A DNA stretch of 64,000 nucleotides from Desarmillaria ectypa (lineage: Eukaryota > Basidiomycota > Agaricomycetes > Agaricales > Physalacriaceae), in assembly GCA_030407005.1 (NCBI GenBank), contig JAUDYN010000005.1:3348001-3412000 (forward strand), given 5' to 3'. The notes under the pieces are model-generated. The model was given only the letters and a program-made list of their open reading frames with translations, did not search any database and was not told the DNA's origin. This document shows positions 44,249-56,500 of this stretch, piece by piece (the stretch's first letter is position 1; each line of letters starts with the position of its first letter). The position numbers and the translations under genes were made by a program.

Positions 44249-45662
44249 TTAGGATGATATGAAATGAGTGGTATACATAGATGGGGTCGTTACCCAACTC
44301 TCCAAACGCGCTTCCCTTGCACTTAACCGCTTTTGCGGATCGACGCACACAATTGTGCGTAAGAAAGCACAGAAATGCTCGCGTTCAGGATTCCTACCGT
44401 CTGCAGGCGATGGGTTTTTCCATACGCCGTTGACGATTGCCTCCAGAGAAGTCATTTGGAGCGGGAAGGGACATCGTAAGGCCCCTGGAATATACAAATG
44501 AATAGAGTGCGACTGGCCATCAATGGAAGAGCTTACCGTATGGATCATAGAACTCTTCACCTCGTCCTCTGTTTCTAGGGTCCTTCATCCATTGTGGTAC
44601 CTTCCCAACCTGCTCGATAATCTGCAGTAGATGTACCTGAGCGGGGGTCATAGCCTCATAATCTGGCGTGGGTTGGAAAAATGGATCAAAGAGTGGACCG
44701 CCTGTGGCAAACTCGTAAACCAGGCAACCTAAATTCCAGATATCGATCTTCTCATCCCAATTCAGACCTAAAATAACCTCGGGTGCGCGAAGTGCATGTG
44801 GTTGAACGTTTGACGAAGGGTGGCGTTTGTGAGGAAGCTGGACAGCATGGCCTAGGTCTGCTAGGACGAATCTCCACTCTGATTGGTCGAGAGAGAGGGC
44901 ATCGGGCAGGGATAGGAGGATGTTTCGCGGTTGGACGTCAGCGTGAACGAGATGTTGGGAATGAAGGAAATCGAGTGCGGCCAAGACGTCGTTTGTTATG
45001 CGTCTCACAATGGGTAAGGGTAGCCAGCGACTGGAAAGGTGCTGCCTAAGATCGCTAACTGTTGGGCCGTGAAGGGAAAGTACGAGACATGTCGAAGGAA
45101 ATGGGGCAGGTATAGGTAAACTGGGGCGAACAGGGAGCGCGGCGGGGAAGGATACTCGTCTGCTCCGTATCCCTGGGTTCTCCGTAGATGGTCGTTCACT
45201 ACGTTTGGAAAAGGTGAAATGGTCGAGCAATTTGACGATCTGGTCTGGCGGGTGATCCAGTCGCAGATGCTTCGACAGTTCGCGAGTCCGTTCGCCTGCT
45301 GTCGTGAGTACTTTGATGGCGACAAGGTTCGATGAAGGCGGCGAGAGATACGTCAAGGCTGTATGGAAGGATGCACTGTCGTCTACATCATCCTCTTTAT
45401 CCGTCTGAGCCAACCATACCGTTGAGAAACCCCCATTGCCCAGGGGTCGTACCAACGTGTACTCTAACTCACGGCCCAGAACAGTCCCAGGTGATAATTC
45501 CGGTGTCTGTGTAGGCAGTTCCGGCTTGGGTGAGTATGTCCTTGAGGGCGATTTTTGCTTGGATGAATGGGCAAGATTGAAACGAATGGCGAATTTGAAC
45601 TTTAGAGCAGGAGTCGTGAAGAGAGGGAAGAGTTTAGGACGTTTGCTGGACTTGGTGGTCAT
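44249..45662 (-). CDS. SRPK-like serine/threonine kinase
   Basis: Two exons: the long one from 45662 to about 44538, then a 56-bp intron, then the last exon to 44249. The total is about 450 aa. Kinase landmarks in order are: glycine loop LVRPLGNGGFSTVWLAQ, the Lys in NLVAIKVL, hinge region TCLVLSLHGPTV, catalytic loop HLVHADVQPRNILLSLPD, DLGHAV in place of DFG (as in SRPKs), RAPEVILGLNWDEKIDIWNL, and a final CVDPQKRLSAREARLESW. The long SRPK-type insert between lobes is absent and a Ser-rich loop of ~25 residues is present instead. The catalytic loop has Ala for Arg and Gln for the usual Lys (DVQPRN). Fungal SRPK-like kinases often vary there, so activity is uncertain. SRPKs phosphorylate SR-type splicing proteins; the substrate here is unknown. 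Confidence 0.88.
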
Positions 45663-47429
45663 TGGTGAAACTGCGCAGCATATGGTCGCTGAGCATGATT
45701 CAGTGGGTGAGAATTCATGATAGAAAGTTGAACTGGATCAACGGTCAAATACAGTAATGGCAATTGCCGATCCGGAACGTTCAGAAGTTGCCGCCGCCGC
45801 CCATCACGCTATCACCTTACTTTGTCTTTCTCTTCTCTAGTAAGGGATACCATCACTCGAATTCGTTCTTGTTTCCTCTGGCGATGTCCTCGCTCACGGG
45901 CTTCTCGCCAGATTTCACGCTGGCTTGCTAGATCTGAATTACGTGAACAAGTCGCCGTGTAATCGGACGGCGACTACATATAAATGCAACGAAGAACGGC
46001 TCGGAGCCGGTATTTTGCACCTTGGAACGACGTCGGCTTATGGCGTTAAGCGCGTAGCATCGCTAAGAGTAAAATTAGCCACTCCTGACCCAGCAGGCTC
46101 AGTCTAGTCACCCCAAGCTAAGAAAATCTCTATCCACAGTCTGAATCTTACCAAGAGAAATTCTCAGTGGCGCACTTATTTCCTGCTTCTCTTTACATAG
46201 CATCGGTCTATCGTAATCGAAGAGGCGATCAATGATGCGTGCTGTCCGAGCCGAAGAATTTACGTTATGTCCGCGTCTTATAATCACCGACTCGTTAAAA
46301 AAGTGTCGGGCCAGGCTGCATACTTGACGAGTAACTCAATAAGTCCGTCTCTTCGACAATGAACGTTTGAAGATCACATACATTTTACTACTATTAACTG
46401 CGACAACCAATGCTTGGGGGCGTCGGGTGGCGTTGAGTTATAATGAACCGGGCATCGGTCCAGGATTGAAATTTTGAACGGAGGGCTACCTAATTCGGTC
46501 GTTGTGATTTGGGATATTCTCTCGTGTCGGGGAGAGGGGGAAATTGTCACCTCGTTGAAATTGGGGAACATACTGAACCCCAATAAAGGTACCATGGAAA
46601 CAGGAAGCGCGAAACACGTCAAGTTTTTCAGAGTGAGTGTGGCGTAACTAGACATTTAGCGTTTGACCGACTGGAAGAATCATACTAATTGCTTTCCCTG
46701 AGTTATCTCTATGGTAGTGGCAGACACGACATGCTCTGAATATGTTGCAAATTAGTAGCTCTAAATGGCTGACAGCCTGCAAGAATGAAACTTTACGTTG
46801 AATTTCGAAGTTCGTAAATTCTCATAGCTGCACGGATCTGGTTCAGAGACCCCCGCTCATCGGCTATTTGCCAACAGCTTTCTTGGAGCGAAAGTGTTTA
46901 CCATGTTCGGTCTTCAGGCAGACCTGGTGGACTAAGATTCGAGCTTTGTGAGCGTTTAAGATGTTGATGACGGTTTATTGCTTTTAAAAATCAAGGCAAC
47001 AAAGGTTTTGCTGTATCTTCTAGAGATATCAACCTTGGAACCTGCCGAGCATCCTAAACTCTACAAGGCAGCTTGACGGGTAGACACACTCGCGGTGCTC
47101 GAGGGTAGTACTCGTAGCTGTGTCACATTGGGAAGTTATCCTAACTGAATGAAAGCTGTCCTTGTACACTGTGCGGAACTGTTACTCTAGGACATCGCTC
47201 ATGATGGCACGTGACCGTGTCTAGTAGAAGAGAATCAGCAGCACAACGCTTCGTCATTACCACTACATCCACCCATAAACAGTCTCAACTGGTACTAGCG
47301 CCCATTTATACTCGTCCAAATCATGCTATTCCCGCTGCTAGTGAAAATACAACCACCAATCAAACGACCCGTCTGCCTCCATATTCAGTGACTGACAAGT
47401 AAATACAAGAACGCGGACTCACCGTACCA
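45663..47429. other. Gene-poor interval
   Basis: No gene can be supported. A minus-strand frame at 46374-46655 (93 codons, MSSYATLTLKNLTCFALPVS) is open and has an ATG, but it has no recognised content or neighbouring exons. A frame at 47211-47402 may hold a 5' exon of the small gene that follows. Confidence 0.3.
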
Positions 47430-47950
47430 ACCCCTCGAAGATGATCTCGATAACCTTACCAAAGTCATACTCGATGGTCTGGACAAAATCATTGCTACGC
47501 TCTTGAGTTTGCAACAAGAGTAAGTCATGATGTTAATTAGCATATCCTTACGCATGCGTTCTTCCCAGTGCGCAGTTTCTCCCTATGCGTGCCATCAATC
47601 GAAGGGCGAGCCACTATACTCGCCTGCTATATCCAGAGGGACAGCCTTCTGGAGGTCATACTCCCATCACTAGGGGAGAGGCTTTTAGGATTACAGGCAT
47701 GTTTTCATTTACACCGACCCTTGGGACATCCAACTCATTTTCATCAGGCGACCAAACAATTCACTGTCTTGTCCAGCCGGGCGTTCCTGTCGTTCCCGGG
47801 GGCGGCGGCGCACGGGCCCAAGTTGTTAACCTTTATCGGGGTCTGTTGGGTTTTCGTCGTTGTCAGCCTACGTACTTTAAGACCAAACACGATCCTGAAT
47901 TCAATCTCTCAACGGTTGTCCGTACAGCAGTAAAAAGAGAAGCACGTGGT
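47430..47950 (+). CDS. Small hypothetical protein, 5' end unresolved
   Basis: Two exons are visible. The first (about 47430-47520) encodes QPLEDDLDNLTKVILDGLDK and then a Gln-rich helix, ending in a GTAAGT donor. After about 50 bp, the second begins AQFLPMRAINRRASHYTRLL and goes on with YPEGQPSGGHTPITRGEAFR. A coiled N-terminus followed by a block starting LPMRAINRRA is a pattern I have seen in small unannotated basidiomycete proteins, but I cannot name a family. No in-frame ATG precedes the first exon, so an upstream exon is missing from the model. The 3' end may stop before 47950, where the helicase gene on the other strand ends. Confidence 0.4.
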
Positions 47951-50701
47951 TACCGACGACTCCCAAGCAGCTGCAACGCGAGCTCTTCATCGTCCTCAAT
48001 AGAGTTCTGACCTCCAGAATTCCGTTTTTGAGCGTTCTTCTGGCGTTTCGGAGGAGGGGCTACAGAATCGTCCTCATCGTCGGAGCTTAAATCGAACGTT
48101 GGAGAGGCATAATCATCATCCTCCGGTAATGGTTCCACGACAGGTCCATAACCGCCATCATCCATCTAAATGAGACGAGCAAGTCAGGTCAATATGAAAA
48201 AGAAACGACTGGAGTTACATACCATTACTTCCCTTTCTCTTTCCTTCCTCTTCCTCTTCTTCTCACGTTTCTTCTCCCTCGCCTCCTCTTTATCCGCGAC
48301 ATCCGCAATCTTCATCTTACCCCGCTCACCCTCAGCATACTTTGCTCCCTCCTTCATCACACCCTCCATCCCACCCCTCTCCTTGACCCACTCTTCTGCA
48401 TCAGCTACACCATACACCTCCTTCGCCTCGCCCGCATCGTTGAACACTATCTTCTTCGACGAAGGTGCGTTCAAGGCCAACGTCCGCTTCGCCCGGCCAA
48501 GCTTTAGCTTTCGATTGGAAAGGTTGTCTATTTTGACGAGGTTCAGAGGCTCGGCGGATGGGTCCTCGTCGAGATCGTGGTCAGTTCGCTTGAGGGTCAT
48601 AAAGTCGTCGTCATCGTTCCCTGGCTCGTGATCGACGAGCTTGTTGTAGTGCTCTGATAGGACGCCTTGGTTTTTTCGTTCGAACATCCGATCGTATTTT
48701 GTTCGTACGGTATCAGTCTGATGGACGATAATCAGTTTATATCGAAGAGGCCTTGTAAAAATAATAATAAACCAATGGTATACCTTGGTCGTTGTCTGTT
48801 CTAAAACATTTTCTTCTTCCTCGCTCGATGAATCCTCTTCCACCTCGGACCCGCTATGGTCCTTCAAGGCTGCGGCTGTTGCTTTAGCAGCTGTGCGGTC
48901 AGCGTTCTTCTTCTTCGCCATTTCTTTGCTAAGGAGCTTGATCTTTGGAGTCCCTGGAAGACCCAAGGATTCCGCAAACTGATCGACAGGCAGTTCCGAC
49001 ACTTTGAATATGGACTTGTCTTTGTGGAGGTAGACGGATCGTAAATAGGATACAAAAGCCTGCACGCGACAGTATTAGGCACGGGGCGATGTATCTTCGG
49101 GATGAACTCACCCTCTGACCGAGATATTTAATCTCTGGGTCTTGGAATGCCAGGTTTTGGAGTTGATTGTCAATGTTCTGTGTTTTGCTTCCTCGGACCT
49201 TGAGCCTGTCGACAGTGATAGACTTATTTTTCAGAGCATTCAGCATGCCTTCCTCTTCGCTGGGCACTAAAAAGAGGAGGCCTTTACCCTTGCTCTCATA
49301 TCGTGCGGTCCTGCCGACCCGATGAATATACGTCTCCGCGTCTTCCGGAGCGTCAACCTGCAAGACCCAATCCACCGACGGAAAATCCAAACCACGTGCA
49401 GCAATATCAGTCGCAAACAGCACTGAATGCTTGGATGTGGTGAATTTGTTATACACGTTAAGGCGCGCAGTCTGTTTTTGCTTGCCGTGCAGGTGAAGGA
49501 GGGAGATACCGGGATGCATCTTGCAAAAGGTTTCGTAAACAAAGCGAACTTGCTTACAGCTAGATAGGAAGACAAGGACTTTGGATTGTAGATGCGACTT
49601 GATGAAACTCCAAAGTAATGAGAGTTTTTGATCCAACGTGCAGACAAGGTAGTGCTGCGATAGATTTTCGGGTGTCGCCGTCGAGCCAGAACCATCTTCG
49701 GCATTATGTATGCCGATATAGACAGGATCCTTCAGGCTCAGTCGGGCCAGATCACTCACTGACTGGGTCTGTGTAGCGGAGAAGAGCAATGTCTGTCTGG
49801 ACTTGGGGAGATGGGCGAGGAGTGCAGACAAGGTACGGGAAAATCCCATGTCTAATATTCGATCGGCCTCATCCAAAACTACGGATAGATGAGAATGGAT
49901 GTCGAAGTATCACAGAGAACAACTGACCAAGGATCTGCAAATTGTCTGATTCAAACCCGAACGTTTGGTCCATGTGCTGAAGGAGCCGCCCAGGAGTGGC
50001 AACAAGTATGTTCATTCGAGACAGGCGATCTCGTTCGTCTTTCAGATTCTTTCCTCCAATTACGAGGCCGGCGGAAAACGAATGATAGCCACCGATGGAT
50101 CGTAGAACGTCGAAAATTTGAACGGCCTAACAACATCAGTCCAAAAATGAATCTAGAATGAGCGTCCAAGGACATACCAGCTCTCGCGTTGGCGATATTA
50201 TTAGTGCACCCAACCCATCCGAGGGACCCCACTTGCGACGGTAAAGGATTTCCAGCACAGGGATGAGAAATGCGAGTGTCTTTCCGCTTCCGGTACGAGC
50301 AGCTCCCAGGACATCCTTTCCCTTGAGTGATACAGGTATACTCCTCGCTTGAATATCCGTCATATTTACGAAGAAAGCCTTTTTCAATCCTGGCGATGGT
50401 CAGCATCCGCACCGCGGAACAAGAGGCCGGTATGCACCTCTCTTAGTATAATCAGATATTGGAAGATCAGCGAACGCCTTCAAGTCCTCCGGCGGAACCT
50501 GTTCTGTACTGGTGAGCATCCAACATTTCCAGTGTGGCCTTCACTGCTCACAAAATTTAGGGCATCGTGATCCAATGCGTCTACTTTCTGATTTTCTGTT
50601 ATCTTCTTGAGTTTTGCAGACCGAATGGCATTTTGGGCGCCCTTCTTGCCCTTGGAGGTTTTGGTAGGTCGGGAGGGACCAGCTTGGGGTTGGTGTGTCA
50701 T
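47950..50701 (-). CDS. DBP4: DEAD-box ATP-dependent RNA helicase Dbp4 (HCA4/DDX10)
   Basis: Seven or more exons run from ATG 50701 to stop 47950. Helicase motifs in order are: the Q-motif region ending [20 protein letters not shown], Walker [33 protein letters not shown] as [15 protein letters not shown] as [15 protein letters not shown], then RGLD as [18 protein letters not shown] and [16 protein letters not shown]. After the core comes the DUF4217-type stretch ([20 protein letters not shown] with [15 protein letters not shown]). A long acidic and basic low-complexity tail ([15 protein letters not shown]) matches the Dbp4/DDX10 layout rather than other DEAD-box proteins. Dbp4 works in the nucleolus, in U14 snoRNA release and 18S rRNA maturation. 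All motifs are intact. Confidence 0.93.
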
Positions 50702-50926
50702 GGACGTATGAAAAAAAGTACCGGAAGTACGAGCCGCATACCAGACACTGAGGGTTAGGGTTAGAAGTTCCGAACTCCAAAGTTTCAGTGAGCTCCTCTG
50801 TGACTGACTACTACGCTATGTAAGTTATTCGACAGCGTTCATTTTCAGTTCGACTTTATTTCTTATTTAGTTCCTCAAAGAGGATCGTACACGTTCCAGT
50901 TGGATCCGAACCAGGGCCATGGTCGC

Positions 50927-52988
50927 ATGCTTGATCCCTTAAGGCCACCGTCATCATCTGAAACCTTAGAAATGCGACCTACATTGAACTCGACATCATC
51001 TGCTGCCGGTATCGATGGACGGCCAGACGTTTTCTATAGCGCTGCAGATGTCGAGGATGAAGAGCCCAAAGGTGAGAATCTCGCTTTTTACTAGTGGTCG
51101 TCGTCATGACCGTTCTATACATAGGCTCGAACAACGACCGCAGAGCGCTGGTTAGGTTAGCCTCTTCGTTCTTCCTTTTCGGCCTCATTAACAACGGTTA
51201 GCACATTCTCGTCGCCGTTTGCATTTCCAGTCTCATCCAAGGGATAGTGCTATATGTTATCATTCTGTCGGCTGCCCTCGACTTGGTGCCCCCTTCTACT
51301 CCAAAGGGAATAATTGCATTCTGTAACATTACGCCCGCACTTGTCGTCAAGGTTGGCTGGCCGTACGTCCTCAAGGGTCGTATTCGCTACGCCAAGCGTG
51401 TCACCGGCTGCTGTCTTCTTAGTGTACTTGGAATGATTGTGCGTCTGGACTGTCCCTTTCTCCGCGGCACACGCTCACCCAGAGGAAGGTCGTGGCCTTT
51501 TCTGATGCTTTATCAATGAGGCTTTTAGGCATTAGTCTCGCGTCATTCTCATCAGGTATTCATTTCGTCTGCATGGACATGTAGCCTAGCATTAACTAAC
51601 ACATCCTTTAGGCTTGGGGGAGTTAACCTTTCTCCAGCTTTCCACCACTTATACTCCCCCGTCCATCGCTGGACACAGCGTAGGGTGTGTTTTTTTAATG
51701 TGCTGTTGTCGCGGTATTCTGATCTACTGTCTAGGTACTTTGCTTCTGGTACTGGGGCGGCCGGTTTAGTCGGGGCCTTCTTGTGGTGGGAGCTTCGCAG
51801 TTTGGGTGTACGCGTTGGCGTTGGACTTTCTTCCGTACGTCTACTCCACCTATCTATGATATCGAGGCTTATCACGTCCCTAGATCTTTCCATTCATCAT
51901 ACCACTGACTTTTTACTTTCTTCTCCCTCCTAATTCTGCTTTCTTGCCGTCCTCATCCTATGATGACGATGGCGATTCCTCTTGTGCAATTACGTCCACA
52001 CTTCCGTACACGCCATTGCCTACGGAAGATGTCGCTGAAGAGGAAGGCAGTGTACCTGCAGGCCCGAAAAGAGTATCCTTAACTCCGAATGATAAACTAC
52101 AACTTGTCAAGCCTCTCTTGATGAAATATATGTTACCATTATGTGAGTGCTCTACGTATGCCTTTGGACGAGGCTAATGCACCATCTCGGCAGTTTGTGT
52201 ATACTTGGTACGCAGTACCCATTCTCATTTAGTTCGTTGTATTGATATTCATCATAGTTTGAGTATACCATTAATCAGGTGCGCAAGTGCCATTTTTGCC
52301 ATTGTCTCAATCGTTCTAGGCTAAGACCAAGGCATGCAGGGCATAGCTCCAACTCTTCTGTATCCGGTTCCTTCTCCTGTCAAGCATTCCTTTCTGAGCA
52401 AGTTCATACACTCAGTTCGCGACTACTATCCCCTTTGGCAGGTACTGTACTATTCGTCGCCGCCCCCGTTTCATCTAATTTCCGATTCAAACAGCTCGTT
52501 TACCAAACAACCGTGTTCTTTTCCCGCTCTTCGATATCAATGGGACTCCCTCCACTACCGGCTCGGCTACTTTCTTTGCCTTCCATAGTACAGTGCTTGA
52601 TACTTCTTTCGCTGGCATACGAGTCTGCTGTAGGTTTATACCCTGATGATTCCGAAGGACTGAGTATAGCTACCGTGTTCCTCCTCGTGAGCCTAGAAGG
52701 CATATGCGGTGGCTTGGCTTAGTACGTGCCTGTCTTTCAAGTAGTGGACCGCGCTCACGCCTTCTTGTCAGCGTCAACGTCTTTTACCGCGTCAATCAAG
52801 AACATCCAGACCCAAACACAGCCAATGACGTTGAACGAACGCGCCAAGAACGTGAATTCAAGATTGGTTCCATTGGATTTGCAGATTCATCTGGAATTCT
52901 GTTTGCTTCACTCGTTGCCGTTCCTACCGAAGTTCGGTTATGTAGGGCACAGGTCAGAAGAGGGAAACTGCTGTGTCAGGGTCTGTAA
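50927..52988 (+). CDS. BTN1: Battenin (CLN3/BTN1) vacuolar membrane protein
   Basis: This multi-exon gene has a short disordered start (MLDPLRPPSSSETLEMRPTL). CLN3 signatures follow: RRALVRLASSFFLFGLINN, then VLYVIILSAALDLVPPSTPK in the first helices; VKVGWPYVLKGRIRYAKRV; GISLASFSSGLGELTFLQLS, the family hallmark; FASGTGAAGLVGAFLWWELR; and, near the C-terminus, SVRDYYPLWQLVYQTTVFFS with RSSISMGLPPLPARLLSLPS. The end has VNVFYRVNQEHPD and a last hydrophobic stretch. The exon joining FGLINN to VLYV uses acceptor GGGATAG (51243-51249). CLN3 homologues sit in the vacuole/lysosome membrane and affect pH, amino-acid balance and glycerophosphodiester export; the human gene is mutated in Batten disease. 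The frame is intact. Confidence 0.92.
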
Positions 52989-53537
52989 TATAGTATATTG
53001 TCAGAAGTTTCCTCGAATCGGAAGGGTGGAGTTTAATGTTTGAGATGCCGATGTGATTCGATGATTAAGGCATCATATCGTCTCTTACGACATTTGCCCT
53101 AGTCCAAAGGTCGCCGTTATCACTCGACTGAATTGTTGGTTGTCCTTTGTATTCAACTCATTTCAATAGACGTTTCTTCGATCTTGAAACTGACCCTCAA
53201 ATCACAATCATTATCGTAAGCGCGCGGAACCGACAGGCTTGGCGCGTGCAGCTTGTAGTAATTACTGTCAAGAAACCATCAGCTGCAAGGTAGATGTACA
53301 TGTGTAACATTCAATTACTATTAGTGTTATCTTCGGTCGAACTGCTTATTATTTTCATTAAAACAAGAGATACTAGCATAGCAAGATGACAACATAAGTG
53401 ATAGCCAGACATGACCCGTTAAAACAACGAATAGATGCAATTGAGATAGCACTGGCAGAGCATGGAGGAAAGAGGTGGGAGGTTCGTAATGCATTAGGAA
53501 TACAAATGAGAAAATGAAACGCCGCGAATTTTCTTTT
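52989..53537. other. 3' gap between two convergent genes
   Basis: This stretch lies between the 3' ends of battenin (plus) and the priB-like regulator (minus). It holds no gene I can support, only presumed 3' UTRs. Confidence 0.5.
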
Positions 53538-56500
53538 CTAGTCTTCCAGGAGATGCCGCGGAGAGCCGACCTAGCGCGTTCAGTAGTGAGCAACGACCAT
53601 CCGGAGAAAGCAAAGGAGAATGGTAAGGCTTACATTGTACATGTACGACTGCCACGTTTGTTGGAGACTCTGATCATCAGCTGCGATGCCCCTCATGGCA
53701 CCCTCAGGCGTATAATGCTGCTGATATTGGTGCATGCCGTAATGTGAGTGCTGCTGGCTGTAATCCGCCGTTGTGTCCATGGCCTGATCGGTCCAATATT
53801 GTTGCTGGGCTGTGGTCGTAGTGGCGGTTTCGGGGGAGGGGTATTGCTGTTGGGAATAGCTCGTAGACGGCGAGACCGACTCGGGCTCCATGGATTGTTG
53901 CTGTTGATTGTGGTGGTACACAGTTTGCTTCGAGTAGTCGTACACGTCTTGCTGATGTTGGTGTTGTGGCGGTGGCGGCGGCTCCTGAGGTGGCTGATAT
54001 ACACGAGGGGCGGGAGGAGCTAGTTGTTGGTATTCTTGATACGATAATTGATGGAGACTAGAGTGGGACTGAGAGTGTCTTAACGTGTTGAGATTGGAGT
54101 GAGATTGGGAGTGTGTTAGGGTATGGCGCGGCTGGACTGGAGCTGGAACCGGGGCCGTATGTTGACCATATTCGGCGGCAGTTTGGTATGTCTGGTGAGC
54201 CACAGCGGAGTATTGTTGCACCTGAGACTGAGCCACAGGATCGGGTTGTTGCAGAGTAGTTTCGACCTCGTGGTGATGTTCGTAGTGCATAGACCGGGAA
54301 CGACGAAGCGAATGTTGCTGATACTGCCCCGAAGGTGTCGGTTGAGCGTACTGTTGCTGAGAAGGCGGCGGTACAGGAGGCGGTTGATAATAGGTTGGCT
54401 GTTGTTGCGGGGGTTGATGTTGAATGGGTGGGGGTTGACGCTGCACGGTCGTGGACTGATGCTGCACGGTCGTGGGCTGCTGCTGCATAGTTGGGGGCTG
54501 CTGCTGTAAAGGCGGGGACGGCCGTTGTTGCTGTAGCTGAGCTTGACGGAGCTGAGCCTCTTCAGCGAGATACCGCTGCTGCTCATCCTGATACGGCTGG
54601 GTCTGGCCCAACAACGCTTGCGCGAAGACCTCGTTGCCCTGTTGATACGCGCTCTCGATTTGGGCACGGATATGTCCCTCGAACCCATTGAGCTCATGGA
54701 CCAAGTTAGGGTGAACACCCGTGAATGACGGATTATTAGTCTGAGGTGGCGAATCGGAAGAAGCTCTTGAGTCTGATTGCGAAGTGCGAGATTGCGGGTT
54801 CGGTCGAGATGAATGCTTTGTAGTCAGCGTTCGGGTCTTCCCGCTGAATATATGCATCTCGTCATCTTCGTTCTCGGTCGAGGGGCGGAAGATATCCTGT
54901 CCAACCGTAGGTGCTATACCGTTTCGCATGTCGAAATAAATCTTCTGTGCCTTCCCCTGCAGACGTTTGACAATAGGCTATAGCACAAGTCAATAAATCT
55001 GAGGACGTTAAAAGGATAAGGTCACCGACTAACCAGAAATTTCACAGCCCTCCCACCATATCTCGCCGCAGTATCAAAGAGATCACAAGCCGCCTTGAGT
55101 TCCAGCAACGCGGCCGGGGCCACTTTGCAGGTAGGCCCGTGTATAACAACCGAAGAAATCATCACCTGAAATTTTCTAAGCATGCGCACCCAAACCATAT
55201 GTATGCGATCTCACCGTCGACGAAAACGCATGTGTCCACAAGACCCAGAAGCGAGCTATCTGGGCTGGGAATCTCGTAAACTGCTGCTTCACTGATGCAA
55301 GCAAATCACACGCGCTCCGGTAACCGGCCAGGAAAGATGGCGCATATTGACTCTTGATAGGATCACTCGGGCTACTGTTGATAGCATGGACGAAGAAGCA
55401 ACGATGAATATAGAGGAGCGCTAGAAGCAATATGTTAGTGCATACCCGGTCAGGGCATAGAAAAACCACCCAACTGAGTTCGCGATAATTTGTCGGCATG
55501 AAATGACTCATAGTCTCGCTCAAACCAGCACCCTCCGGAGGTGGTCCCTGTGCATATTTGGGAAGCTCCATATCACGGACTTTGCGGTCCAAATCCAATA
55601 TGATAGAATATTTAGGCGCGCGAGAAGTCAGAGAACCCTGAACGACGGCAGCAACGCACTCGGCCCCAAAACGCGCCTTCCAATATGGAACTGAGATATC
55701 AGCGCATTGGCATTAGCAACGGTTTCCTATGAGATACGATCACGAGACTCACAACTCGGTTGGATAGTACCATCCGCAGCCATAGTTTGATCGGCATCGA
55801 GCGGAAGCTCACAATCTACAAATGGGAGGGAGAACGTTGCTAGCCGCCCGGTAGCGAGGCTCTATACATGCAGGTTGAGTAAGATGCCGGAATAGGAGAC
55901 TAGAATACATTACCTGCCAACAGTCGGTAATGAAAAGCTCCCAGAAGAGAGCGCGTCGTTTCTGCACCTCCGCAGGAGGGAGTTTCCAGCGCGCACAATC
56001 CCGATCTGGTTGCGCCTCGTTTAGTCCCATCTCGACGTCTGTATCTCGTCAATTGACTTACGAAGACCAATCTGCAGAGAATGGTCAGTTTATCTCACGA
56101 CCTTATCCGGGAGCAGTCAACGTACACTCTGGGCCAGTTTCGTGGACATTCCCATAAGCGTCCATGTGGATTCGATGCTATTTTCGCCGCTCTTCAGACC
56201 TTCGTAGATAGCCATCAAGGATAGAGTTTGGACTGTAGCGACGGAGGGGGGTCTCTCCAGGAGGGGCTCGATAGACAAAGCTGCCTTGGTCAAATCGTAG
56301 TATTGCTCGCAGACCGGGTTGTCTGGGGCAGCTGGAAGGTTCATATCTGTTAGAGCTCCAAAACAGAAAATAATGAACAACAACGCCAAGTCATGCGCCC
56401 CGCTCTTGGTTACTGGGGCGGAGGTAGCCGATGGAGGTGTTGAGTTGATTGGCCTTTTCGCTCCGTCCTGGTACCACAAGGGAATAAGTTCCTCGAATAG

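Noticed and set aside
52279..52722. Plus-strand frame of 147 codons as a separate gene
   Set aside because: It overlaps exons of battenin and is partly a read-through of its introns; the battenin C-terminal motifs lie in its second half.
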